This document shows positions 24,759-32,916 of a stretch of DNA of 64,000 nt, one piece after another. The DNA is taken from assembly GCF_011057975.1 (NCBI RefSeq), contig NZ_CP049109.1, forward strand, positions 1,147,001-1,211,000, given 5' to 3'. This DNA is from Sphingosinithalassobacter tenebrarum (lineage in GTDB: Bacteria; Pseudomonadota; Alphaproteobacteria; Sphingomonadales; Sphingomonadaceae). The position numbers and the translations under genes are program-made. The notes beneath the pieces were generated by a model, which was not told the DNA's origin, did no database searches, and saw only the letters and a program-made list of their open reading frames with translations. How positions within the stretch are numbered: position 1 is the stretch's first letter; each line of letters begins with the position of its first letter.

Positions 24759-25552
24759 CCAGACACAGGATCCATCGCCTTCGGCGGGAAGAACTCCGCC
24801 GTGACCGGCCCCCGGCACCGGAGCGGCCATGCGGTTCGTCGACACAGAGCATTTGATGATGGCCCCGCCGGACCGGTATCGAAATTCGGCGAGCAGGCGC
24901 TATGGCGGCGGAAAACGGTACGGCCTGATCGCCTTGCCCGCATAGCGTCCGCGGAGTACTTCACGCTGTTCGCGCCCATCGAATGGTTTCGCCGCACGAG
25001 GCGGACCGAACTGTTCGACGATGGGCGCGGAGACGCCCTCTTATGTCCCAACTTGGCCCAGCTAGCACCGCCGGAATTGCACAACTGCAGCCGCCGCGCC
25101 GCGCCGCGCCTCCTGCGATGGTGACAGCAAGGATTGTTCAAGGTCGGCTTTGGGCATCCCGGGGCGGAACGGGAACGGCTGAGATGTTGTGCTTTGCTGC
25201 CGACCGTCGTCGGGTTGTCTGGGGTCCAGCTAGCACCGTCAGGGAGATGAGGGTCGCCGCTGGCCGCTTTCTTGCGCGGATCACACCATTTCCGAGGCAG
25301 GACAAATGCTAGAGACGTCGGAAGGCATTCGATTTACATTTCACCAGAGATAGCCGGTCCGCCCGCCGCAACTGGTGCCTTCGAAGGGGGCTAAATTTGC
25401 CTCCCGGGACAGCGAATCGCCGCCCGATATTTCTTCCCTGCTACCGGTTCGGGTCCTGACTCGGGAACACAATTAGGGGTGGACCACGAGTGGGCCACGA
25501 AATGATGGCCGTTCAGAAGGCCAGCTTTTCTGCGGCTTTCAGAAGCAAATGT
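24759..25552. other. Unassigned right-end region of the element
   Basis: Nearly 800 bp without a convincing gene. Frames on both strands are short and show no known motif; the higher A/T content near 25300-25500 differs from the coding cargo. At 25474-25500 the arm-site-like motif recurs (gtggaccac, gtgggccac), so the last part probably belongs to the element's right recombination region. Confidence 0.5.
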
Positions 25553-25737
25553 GAGTCTTGTAAGCACCACGACATAATGAGAACATTGCAGAAAGCCGCG
25601 GAATTCTGCGGTAAAATGTCTCCTGCTGGTCCCGCGAATTCTCATTATGTTCCATCGTGGCCCACCCAAAGTGGACCACGAACATCGCAGGAGGCGTGGC
25701 CCACCCCATGCTTACGACTGTGGAGATTTCGCGCGCT
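25553..25737 (+). repeat. Right direct repeat: decayed tRNA-Thr 3' end plus integrase 5' end
   Basis: Matches 2875-3076: gagtcttgtaagcacca corresponds to the tRNA-Thr end gagtcctgtaagcggcacca with 3 bases lost, then the same leader, the same 12-bp inverted repeat and ATGCTTACGACTGTGGAG at 25708. An extra T shifts the integrase frame at once (stop after 14 codons) and homology ends at gcgcgct. Because the integrase start is included, this is the left end of a second, otherwise deleted element in tandem, or a duplication of it. Confidence 0.83.
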
Positions 25738-25790
25738 ACTGAGCGGGGCTGATATTCACGGGAGACCCTCTCGTCTCCATCCAGAGAGTC

Positions 25791-25845
25791 GGCGGTTCGA
25801 GCCCGTCACTGACCATCACAGGCCGCGGAAACGCGCGGTTTCTTT
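25791..25845 (+). other. tRNA-like 3' remnant with terminator
   Basis: GGCGG, TTCGAGC, CCGTC (25791-25807) is a well-formed T arm, followed by ACTGACCA in the acceptor position and by a GC hairpin with T-rich tail (25823-25845, CCGCG GAAA CGCG then TTTCTTT). No matching 5' acceptor, D arm or standard anticodon arm is found upstream. Read as the 3' end of a tRNA left at an integration junction; identity unknown. Confidence 0.4.
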
Positions 25846-25979
25846 GGGTTTCGATGCGACAGCGCTGCGGATTGCCGAGTCGTCTGTGTATCCGCCGGAT
25901 ATCCGCAGGTGCGGCGGGGCAGGACGTTTGAGACAAAAGGCAGCCTATATTCGCAGGCCCAGCGGCAGCGCGTGTTTGA

Positions 25980-26810
25980 CTAGCAGCGCGGAAAATTGGG
26001 CTCACAAAGCGGGTCGCCGTCGCGCAGCGTGACCGGTTCGCGCAGAATCGTCCGAACACTTTCTTTGTCCATGAAGGTGCCCTGTCGCGCGTCCCAGCGG
26101 GCATCGTCGCCCAGATAGCGGATCGCGATCGCCCGGCGCCGCGTGTCGCGCGACAAATTGCCCGCCGAGAAATGGAAGGTCAGCGGGTGATGGACGATCA
26201 CGTCGCCCGGCTCGGTCTCGAACGAGAGGATATCATACCGCTTGCGCAGCGCCGCTTCGTCCGGCGCCGGATCGAACCCCCTCTTGGCGTAGAGTTCGCC
26301 AAAGCCGGATGTCGTTGAAAAAGCGCGCGGGGCATAGAGCTTGCCCTCGAGATGCGATCCGCGCGCATATTGCACCGCGCCGCTTTCGACCGTCACCGGA
26401 TCGAGCCCGACCCAGATCGACAGGATCTGTTCGCCGCGCACTGGCCAATAGGGCAGGTCCTGGTGCCAGGGCGTGTGTTCCTGCGTGCCCGGTTCCTTGA
26501 CCAGCAGCTGGTCGTAAAAGAGGCGGCTTTCCCGCGATTCCATGATCACACGGGCAAGCGCGGGCAGCGGCGATTCGAGCATCAGCGCGGCGAAATCCGG
26601 GTCGCGCATCCACACGAAGAAGTCGCCGACATAGCGGCCCTCTTTGTCCTGCGGGGTATATTCCACCGATGCGCCCGAGGGCGCGGCGATGGCGCGCTCG
26701 ACCGCGTCGCGCATCCGCGCGATCCATGCGGTATCGAGCACGCCGCGCACGACGGCGGCGCCGTCGCAGCGATAGGCGGCGCGTGCGGCTTCGATTGCGT
26801 TCTGATCCAT
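25980..26810 (-). CDS. Phytanoyl-CoA dioxygenase (PhyH) family oxygenase
   Basis: 276 residues. Fe(II) ligands are visible as H116 and D118 in TPWHQDLPYW and the distal H213 in HPLTFHFSAGN; the arginine run after SRDT binds 2-oxoglutarate in this family. Also GDVIVHHPL and GSHLEGKLYAP. PhyH enzymes hydroxylate an unactivated carbon using O2 and 2-oxoglutarate. It is the last gene of the operon kbl, SDR, phyH (19 bp after the SDR), downstream of operator 1. A plausible substrate is a free or activated amino acid hydroxylated next to its amino-bearing carbon, making the alcohol the SDR then oxidises; this order of reactions is inference. Confidence 0.86.
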   Translation of the reverse strand: MDQNAIEAARAAYRCDGAAVVRGVLDTAWIARMRDAVERAIAAPSGASVEYTPQDKEGRYVGDFFVWMRDPDFAALMLESPLPALARVIMESRESRLFYDQLLVKEPGTQEHTPWHQDLPYWPVRGEQILSIWVGLDPVTVESGAVQYARGSHLEGKLYAPRAFSTTSGFGELYAKRGFDPAPDEAALRKRYDILSFETEPGDVIVHHPLTFHFSAGNLSRDTRRRAIAIRYLGDDARWDARQGTFMDKESVRTILREPVTLRDGDPLCEPNFPRC

Positions 26811-26829
26811 TGGTCCTCTCCCCGGCGGT

Positions 26830-27621
26830 TCAGCCTTGTGGTTCCTGTCGTTCGGAATGGCGGCGATGCATCACGCCGGCGGCAAGGAACCCGCCATCGA
26901 CGCCGAGCACATGGCCGGTGACGTAGGACGAGGCTTCGCTCGCGAGGAACAGTGCCGCTTCGGCGACTTCCCCGGGCGTGCCGTAGCGGTCCATCGGAAT
27001 GCCCGCGCGATAGACGGTGCGCGTCTCGTCCGAATGCATGCGCGCGACCAGCTCGGTCTCGATCGCGCCGGGGGCGAGGCAATTGGCGGTGATGCCGTAT
27101 GGCGCGAGTTCGACCGCCATCACGCGCGTCAGCCCGATCACGCCCGCCTTGGCCGCGCCGTAGGCGGCGCGGCCGGTGCCGCCCAATATCCCGGCGGTCG
27201 AGGAAATGGTGACGATCCGGCCATAGCCCTGATCGCGCATTGCCCGCGCCGCGCTCTGGCACATCAGGAAAGTGCCGGTGAGATCGATGTCGAGCACGCG
27301 GCGCCATTGCGCCAGCTCGGTGTCGAGAAACGCCTGTTCGATGCCGATGCCCGCGCTGTGCAGCAGGATATCGAGCCGGCCGAAGCGCGAGACCGTGACC
27401 CCGACGGCGGAGTTGACTGCTTGCGGATCGGTGACGTCGGTGGTGAGCGCGAAGGCGTCATGGCCCGCCTCGCACAGCGCCTGCGCGGTGGCGGTCGCGG
27501 CTTCGGCATTGGCGTCGGCGATGCACAGCCGCGCGCCATGCTGTGCGAAGCGGTGCGCCGCGGCGCGGCCGATGCCGCTGCCGCCGCCGGTAACGATTGC
27601 GGTTCTGCCCTGCAGCATCAT
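26830..27621 (-). CDS. Short-chain dehydrogenase/reductase
   Basis: 263 residues of classical SDR type: TGGGSGIG for NAD(P), D at the end of strand 2 (CIADANAE, favouring NAD), NSAGI-like HSAGIGIEQ, catalytic serine in TISSTAGI and YGAAK, then LAPGAIETELVARM and the C-terminal YVTGHVLGVDGGF. It overlaps kbl by 4 nt (ATGA) and precedes the PhyH gene. In this setting it most likely oxidises a beta-hydroxyl group to a ketone ahead of the KBL-type thiolytic cleavage. Confidence 0.85.
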   Translation of the reverse strand: MMLQGRTAIVTGGGSGIGRAAAHRFAQHGARLCIADANAEAATATAQALCEAGHDAFALTTDVTDPQAVNSAVGVTVSRFGRLDILLHSAGIGIEQAFLDTELAQWRRVLDIDLTGTFLMCQSAARAMRDQGYGRIVTISSTAGILGGTGRAAYGAAKAGVIGLTRVMAVELAPYGITANCLAPGAIETELVARMHSDETRTVYRAGIPMDRYGTPGEVAEAALFLASEASSYVTGHVLGVDGGFLAAGVMHRRHSERQEPQG

Positions 27622-28835
27622 GCCGGGATCACGCCCAGCTCGCGGCCCGCGCGAACGAAGGCGGTGATGGCGCGGTCGATATCGGCATCGCTCAGCGCGC
27701 TCGACATCTGGGTGCGGATGCGCGCCAGACCTGGCGGGACCACCGGCGCGGAAAAGGCGACGGCGTAGATGCCGTCGTCATGGAGCTTCGCTGCGAATTG
27801 CGTGGCGGTCCGCGCGTCACCGATCATCACCGGAATGATCGGATGTCCGGCGCCGGCCAGCGTGAAGCCCGCCTCGGTAAGCGCCTCGCGGAACCGCGCG
27901 GCATGATTGGTGAGCCGCGCGCGCCGTTCGGGTTCTTCGGCCACGATATCGAGCGCGCGCAGTGCCGATGCCGCCAGCGCGGGCGGCAGCGCGTTCGAGA
28001 AGAGATAGGGGCGGGCCTTTTGCCGCAGCCAGGCGACCAGGGACGCCGAACCGGCGATATAGCCGCCAGCCGCGCCGCCCAGCGCCTTGCCGAGCGTGCC
28101 CGACACCATGTCGACCGGCACGCCGTCATGATGCGCGGCGGTGCCGCTGCCGTCGGGGCCGAGCACACCGGTGGCATGCGAATCATCGACCATCAATAAC
28201 GCGCCGTGGCGATCGCATACCGCGCGGATCGCCGGCAGATCGGCGATCACGCCGTCCATCGAGAAGACGCCGTCGGTGACGACCAGCTTGCGCCGCGCGT
28301 CCTTGGCCTGGGTCAGCGCGGCATCGAGCGCGGCGATGTCGCCATTGGGGTAGCGATGGCGCTGCGCCTTGCACAGGCGAATGCCGTCGATGATGCTGGC
28401 GTGGTTGAGCGCATCGCTGAACACTGCGTCCTCGGGGCCGAGCAGCGCTTCGAAAATCCCGGCATTGGCATCGAAACAGGAGGGGAAGAGGATCGCGTCC
28501 TTCTGCCCCGTCAGCGCCGCCAGCCGTGCTTCGAGGCGCCGGTGCAGCTCGTGCGTGCCGCAGATGAAACGCACCGATGCCATGCCGAGGCCGTGAGTAT
28601 CGAGCGCGTGCTTCGCCGCCGCGACCAGCCGCGAGTCGTCGGCGAGGCCGAGATAATTGTTGGCGCACAGGTTGAGCAGGTCGCGATTGCCGCCCGGCTC
28701 CGTCACGGTGACATGACCCGATTGCGGCGAAACCAGCGGATGCTCGTCCTTGAACAGGCCGGTTTCGCGCAGCGTATCGAGCTCGGCGGCGAGCGCTGCG
28801 TCGAGCGATTGCGATTGGGGCGTGTGCGTCGTCAT
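27618..28835 (-). CDS. kbl: Glycine C-acetyltransferase-like enzyme (2-amino-3-ketobutyrate CoA ligase)
   Basis: 405 residues from ATG 28835. Alpha-oxoamine synthase fold: NLCANNYLGLADD, GMASVRFICGTHELHRRLE, DGVFSMDGVIADLPAI, DDSHATGVLG (aspartate contacting PLP) and the PLP lysine K250 in SGTLGKALGG. The close match to KBL, including FICGTHELH, points to PLP-dependent cleavage of a 2-amino-3-oxo acid with CoA to glycine and an acyl-CoA. Its usual partner threonine dehydrogenase (tdh) is absent; an SDR and a PhyH oxygenase stand in its place, suggesting a substrate other than threonine. First gene of the operon, starting 39 bp from operator 1. Confidence 0.85.
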   Translation of the reverse strand: MTTHTPQSQSLDAALAAELDTLRETGLFKDEHPLVSPQSGHVTVTEPGGNRDLLNLCANNYLGLADDSRLVAAAKHALDTHGLGMASVRFICGTHELHRRLEARLAALTGQKDAILFPSCFDANAGIFEALLGPEDAVFSDALNHASIIDGIRLCKAQRHRYPNGDIAALDAALTQAKDARRKLVVTDGVFSMDGVIADLPAIRAVCDRHGALLMVDDSHATGVLGPDGSGTAAHHDGVPVDMVSGTLGKALGGAAGGYIAGSASLVAWLRQKARPYLFSNALPPALAASALRALDIVAEEPERRARLTNHAARFREALTEAGFTLAGAGHPIIPVMIGDARTATQFAAKLHDDGIYAVAFSAPVVPPGLARIRTQMSSALSDADIDRAITAFVRAGRELGVIPA

Positions 28836-28874
28836 GCCATTATTCTGACCCACATTGCACTTTGCCCGCAAGCA

Positions 28875-28898
28875 TTTTATGACGCTGATGTCAGTTTT
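28875..28898. promoter_or_regulatory. TetR-type operator 1 (kbl operon / S12 hydrolase)
   Basis: Left arm TTTTATGAC, spacer GCTGAT, right arm GTCAGTTTT. Shares the TGAC, 6 bp, RTCA dyad, the extra TGAY at the end of the spacer and the TTTT tail with four other sites at 32749, 36246, 37143 and 47377. Lies between the divergent kbl and S12 hydrolase starts. Confidence 0.8.
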
Positions 28899-28939
28899 GG
28901 TTTCGCGCGATGGCGCGTCGGGAAATGGGAAGCACTGCA

Positions 28940-30385
28940 ATGATCATCGGAACACGACGTTATGCGGCATTTCTGGCGATGCTGGCCTGCAGCGCATCGG
29001 CCTGCGCCCAGACCGCCGTACCGGCGGCGCCGGTCGCGGCCGCGCCTGAAGCAGCCGCGTCGGGCACGGTCGAATCGCTCGCGCTTCGCGCCGATGCCGC
29101 AATCCGGCAGGCGATGGCGGACGGGCCGTTTCCCGGCGTCTCGGTTGCGGTCGCGCGCGACGGGCAGATTATTTATGCGCGCGGCATGGGGCTCGCCGAT
29201 CGCGAGAGCGGCGCGCCGGTGACGCCGCAGACGCGCTTTCCGATCGGTTCGATTACCAAGCCAGTGACCTGCCTGTCGACGCTCCAGCTCGTCGGGCAGG
29301 GCAAGGTCGCGCTCGATGCGCCGGTCGGTACCTATCTGCCCGATCTTCCCGCACCGAGCCGCGACGTCACCATCCGCCAGCTTGCCGAACATACGTCGGG
29401 CATTCCCAATTATCTCGAGAACCGCGAATTTCCGTACAGCAACCCGGTCGATCTGACGCGTGAGAAGATGCTCGGCTATTTCGCCGACAAGCCGCTCATG
29501 TTCGCGCCCGGTGCGAAGTTCAACTATTCGAATTCCGACACATTCCTGCTCGGGCTGGTGATCGAAGCGGTGACGGGGCAAAGCTATGACCGCTATGTCG
29601 CCGATCACGTTTTCGCGCCGTTCGGCATGGCGCAGGCGGATTTCGGCGCCGACCCCGATCATGCAAGCGGCTATCTGGCGCGCGGCGGCGAATTTGCGCC
29701 GGCGCCCGCCTATGACTGGCTGGCGCCCTTTTCGGCCGGGGCGATCGTTTCGACCGCGCAGGATCTGGTGCGCTTTTCCGACGGTCTGTTCGGCAATGCC
29801 ACGCCCGAAGCCGTGCGCGCGCTGGCGCTGTCGGGCGATGCGCTCAGCGACGGCGGCGCCAATGCCTATCTTCAGGGCTGTCTGATCGAAGGCGATCTCG
29901 ACGGCCGGCGCAAGCTCTCGCACCCCGGCTCGATCTACGGCTTTTCCAGCCATTTCGCCTATTATCCCGACGATCATCTGACCGTGGTGGTGCTGACCAA
30001 CAGCCAGGGGCGCAATTTCCCCGCGCTGACGCTTGAACATCGCATAGCCCGCATTTTCCTCGGCCTGCCCGAACCCGATCTGTCGGGCGTCGCCTTCGAT
30101 CCGGCGGAGGCGGCGTGGATCGCGGGCAATTATGACATCACCACTCATCGCCTCGGCTTCGACCGGCTGGGCTTCGCCGCGAAGGAGGGCGGGCTGTATC
30201 TCAGCTTCGGCGGCGTCGACAGCGGTGCTCCGCCGATCGCGCTGATCGCGCTCGGTGCCGGGCGCTATGCCTCGAGCATCGACACCGAACAGCGCTTCGC
30301 TTTCTCCCGGCAACCAGACGGGACGGTGGCGCTCTCCATGCGCTATTATGACGGTGACTTCCCGATGGTGAAGGCGGCGCAATAG
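28940..30385 (+). CDS. Periplasmic serine hydrolase, S12/beta-lactamase family
   Basis: About 481 residues from ATG 28940, which is followed by a signal peptide (YAAFLAMLACSASACAQ); earlier in-frame starts exist at 28910 and 28925. Active-site motifs: S-x-x-K in FPIGSITKPVTC, Y-S-N in FNYSNSDTFLLG, and HPGSIYGFSSHF where the KTG-like strand lies. The C-terminal ~120 residues form an extra beta domain (DFPMVKAAQ end). Members include D-aminopeptidases, esterases and amidases, so hydrolysis of a D-residue amide or ester is possible. Single-gene unit driven from operator 1 and ended by a strong terminator. Confidence 0.85.
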   Translation: MIIGTRRYAAFLAMLACSASACAQTAVPAAPVAAAPEAAASGTVESLALRADAAIRQAMADGPFPGVSVAVARDGQIIYARGMGLADRESGAPVTPQTRFPIGSITKPVTCLSTLQLVGQGKVALDAPVGTYLPDLPAPSRDVTIRQLAEHTSGIPNYLENREFPYSNPVDLTREKMLGYFADKPLMFAPGAKFNYSNSDTFLLGLVIEAVTGQSYDRYVADHVFAPFGMAQADFGADPDHASGYLARGGEFAPAPAYDWLAPFSAGAIVSTAQDLVRFSDGLFGNATPEAVRALALSGDALSDGGANAYLQGCLIEGDLDGRRKLSHPGSIYGFSSHFAYYPDDHLTVVVLTNSQGRNFPALTLEHRIARIFLGLPEPDLSGVAFDPAEAAWIAGNYDITTHRLGFDRLGFAAKEGGLYLSFGGVDSGAPPIALIALGAGRYASSIDTEQRFAFSRQPDGTVALSMRYYDGDFPMVKAAQ

Positions 30386-30413
30386 CCGCCGCGCCGACCG
30401 GGGCGAAAAAATC

Positions 30414-30450
30414 GGGGCGGCGCGGGGATTTCCCGCGCCGCCCCTTTTTT
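30414..30450 (+). terminator. Rho-independent terminator after S12 hydrolase
   Basis: 13-bp perfect stem GGGGCGGCGCGGG / CCCGCGCCGCCCC with a 5-nt loop, followed by six T. It lies 29 bp beyond the S12 stop codon. Confidence 0.92.
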
Positions 30451-30473
30451 GCTTGGCACTGGTAGCCAATCCT

Positions 30474-30502
30474 CAATTCCTGCCCTTCCAGGGAAGGAAT
30501 TG
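30474..30502. repeat. Inverted repeat between convergent genes
   Basis: CAATTCC (30474-30480) pairs with GGAATTG (30496-30502), with inner CCC/GGG pairs, between the S12 terminator and the TonB receptor stop. It may end minus-strand transcription but has no T-run. Confidence 0.5.
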
Positions 30503-30550
30503 ATGCCGGGTTCGCGCGGCTATTTCCTGATCGACGAACCCGGCCTGTGC

Positions 30551-32728
30551 TCAGAAGTCGAAGGTTGCTTCCACGCCATAGGTGCGCGGCGCGGCGAGCG
30601 TCTGGATCGCCTGCCCCGGCACGATCGCGCCGCTCGAGCGCTGCACCGCATAGTCGCGATTGCCGATATTGCGGCCCCAGAGATAGACGCCCCAGCCCAT
30701 ATCCGTGTCATGGATGCCGACGCGCGCGTTGAACAGCGCGAGGCCGCCCTGGCTGTAGACATTGTCGGCGCCGAAATAGACGCGGCTGTGCGCAATCGCT
30801 TCGCCGCGCAGGAACAGTTCGAGCGAACCGGCGAGCGGTGCCACATATTGCGCGGCCACGCTGCCGCTATGTTCAGGCGCGCGGGGCAGCCTGTTGCCGG
30901 TATAGTCGGCGCCGCCGCTGGTGGCGTTGCGATAGTCGATGAAGTCGGCGTCGAGATAGGTGTAGGTCGCGGTCAGATCGAGCCCGCGCACCGGGCGCAA
31001 CACCAGTTCTGCCTCGAGCCCGCGCGTACGCGCCGACGCCGCGTTCGACGTCATGAAGCGTGGGACGCCGCCGACATTGATCAACTGGTTCACCTGCAGG
31101 TTGGAATAATCCATGCGGAAGACGTCGACCGCGATGCGACCGCGCCCGCCTAGGATTTCCGCCTTCGCGCCTATTTCATAGCTGTCGACATGTTCGGGCG
31201 CATAGCGCGCGTCATCGGTCGGTGAGACGCCGAACACATTGAACCCGCCCGATTTGAACCCGCGCGAATAGCTGGCGTAGAGCAGCACGTCCTCGCCCGG
31301 CTTGTAATTGAGGCTCGCCGAGGGGGAGAAATCATCCTCCGACCGTTCGAGCGTCCGCTGCGCGATGTTGGGCAGCAGCACCTGCCAGGGATCGCCCTGC
31401 TGGGCATGGACCAGCTTCTTCTTCTCATAGGTGTAGCGCAGCCCGGCGGTGAGGCTCAGCCGGTCCGAAAAGGCATAGTCGCCGTGCAGGAAGGCGGCAT
31501 AGCTGTCGCTCGTGACATCACCCTTCACGATCGCGTCGACCGCGTCGGGATAGATGCCGAGATCGACGCCGACCGTCGAGATCGAATTAGTGTCGAGCTG
31601 CTGGTGGAAATAATAGAGCCCGGCGACATAAGTCAGCGCACCGGCCTCACCCGCGTAGCGGAGTTCCTGCGAGACCTGTTCCTGATCCTCGTCGATGCCC
31701 GATGCGAGCATATCGAGCACGGTGTAATCATTGTCGGCGAAATTGTGCCAGGTGAAGCCGCGCCACGCAGTAAGCGACGTCAGCGTTCCGTTGCCGAGCG
31801 CCCAGTCGATTTGCGCCGACACGCCCCAGGTATCACGGTCCTGCACCGGGTCGCGATTTTGCGCGATATTGCGGTCGTTGGGATCGACATCGGCGAGCGG
31901 GGTGCCGGCAAAGGCGCCGTTGTTCAGCACTTCCGAACTGCCCGCATTGGTTCGGTCGCGGCCGATATCGCCGCGCAGGATGATGTCGATGTCGGCGCTC
32001 GGCTGAATGCGCAGCGTGCCGCGCAGCGCGAGCGCGTCGAGATCGTCCTGATCGGTGCCGGTGGCGCTGTTGTGGATGAAGCCGCTGCGCTGATCGATGG
32101 CGCCGGCGAGGCCGATCGACACGCCGTCGCTCAGCGGGCCGCTCGCCGAGGCGCGGAACTGCCACGCATCGTAGTTGCCGTAGCCTGCCTCGAATCGCCC
32201 TTCGAGCGTGTCGCCCGGCAGGCGGGTGATATAGTTGATCGCGCCGGCAATGGTGTTCTTGCCGTAGAGCGCGCCCTGCGGCCCGCGCAGCACTTCGATG
32301 CGTTCTAGATCGAACAGGCTGGCATTGCCCGGCGTCGCGCGGCCCATATAGACGCCGTCGACATAGATGCCGACGCTCTGATCGAGCCCGGGATTGTTGA
32401 GATCGGCCGAAAGCCCGCGGATCGCGATCGATTGCGTGCGCAGGCTGCGGTCGGCGATGAATACCCCGGGGATCTGCCCCGCCAGATCCTCGATGCGCGA
32501 GACATTGGCGTCTTCCAGATCGCTCGCGGTGAATGCCGACAGCGCGATCGGCGTATCGAGCAGCCGCGTTTCGCGGCGTTCGGCGGTGACGACGATCTCG
32601 GGGACGGTATCGTCCTGCGCCGCCGCGCTGTCCCGCGATGCCTGCTGCGCCTGTGCCTGCGTGATGCCGGCGAGCGCGACGCCGGTACAAAGACTCCACT
32701 TCACGATCTTGCGAAACTGATTCGTCAC
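30551..32728 (-). CDS. TonB-dependent outer-membrane receptor (regulon receptor 1)
   Basis: 725 residues from a GTG at 32728, with AGGGAGGG 6 nt upstream. Signal peptide ending ITQAQAQ, then TonB box region (VPEIVVTAERRETRLLDT), plug domain with LRGPQGALYGKNTIAGAINY, and a 22-strand barrel ending in a C-terminal phenylalanine (YGVEATFDF). This is the sphingomonad receptor type taking up unknown larger solutes. A monocistronic unit whose start is 21 bp from operator 2, so uptake is under the same control as the catabolic enzymes. Confidence 0.9.
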   Translation of the reverse strand: MTNQFRKIVKWSLCTGVALAGITQAQAQQASRDSAAAQDDTVPEIVVTAERRETRLLDTPIALSAFTASDLEDANVSRIEDLAGQIPGVFIADRSLRTQSIAIRGLSADLNNPGLDQSVGIYVDGVYMGRATPGNASLFDLERIEVLRGPQGALYGKNTIAGAINYITRLPGDTLEGRFEAGYGNYDAWQFRASASGPLSDGVSIGLAGAIDQRSGFIHNSATGTDQDDLDALALRGTLRIQPSADIDIILRGDIGRDRTNAGSSEVLNNGAFAGTPLADVDPNDRNIAQNRDPVQDRDTWGVSAQIDWALGNGTLTSLTAWRGFTWHNFADNDYTVLDMLASGIDEDQEQVSQELRYAGEAGALTYVAGLYYFHQQLDTNSISTVGVDLGIYPDAVDAIVKGDVTSDSYAAFLHGDYAFSDRLSLTAGLRYTYEKKKLVHAQQGDPWQVLLPNIAQRTLERSEDDFSPSASLNYKPGEDVLLYASYSRGFKSGGFNVFGVSPTDDARYAPEHVDSYEIGAKAEILGGRGRIAVDVFRMDYSNLQVNQLINVGGVPRFMTSNAASARTRGLEAELVLRPVRGLDLTATYTYLDADFIDYRNATSGGADYTGNRLPRAPEHSGSVAAQYVAPLAGSLELFLRGEAIAHSRVYFGADNVYSQGGLALFNARVGIHDTDMGWGVYLWGRNIGNRDYAVQRSSGAIVPGQAIQTLAAPRTYGVEATFDF

Positions 32729-32748
32729 GACGACCCTCCCTGATTCCC

Positions 32749-32772
32749 AAAAGTGATTATGACATCAGTTTT
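32749..32772. promoter_or_regulatory. TetR-type operator 2 (TonB receptor 1)
   Basis: Left arm AAAAGTGAT, spacer TATGAC, right arm ATCAGTTTT; the arms are inverse complements at 8 of 9 positions. 21 bp upstream of the receptor start codon. Same motif as at 28875, 36246, 37143 and 47377. Confidence 0.85.
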
Positions 32773-32916
32773 ACAAATGTCGAATCAGATTTGTAGCGTT
32801 TCAGGCGAATGCGAGAGACGATTTTCCGCCGTTTTCGCGCGGGGGTGCGCGGATGCGGGACAGGGGTTCGTGCCCGGTGTGGGGGCCGGTTACGCGAACG
32901 ATTCGCGCGCGCCGGT

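Noticed and set aside
24780..25320. Possible transposase fragment
   Set aside because: No DDE motif, terminal inverted repeats or target duplication could be found in any frame.
25736..26104. Minus-strand frame containing SDGLEPPTLWMETRG
   Set aside because: Also resembles antisense of a tRNA T arm; used only as a hint for the tRNA-like remnant, not as a gene.
27618..28835. Standard threonine degradation operon (kbl-tdh)
   Set aside because: No zinc alcohol dehydrogenase-type tdh is present; the partner is a classical SDR plus a PhyH oxygenase.
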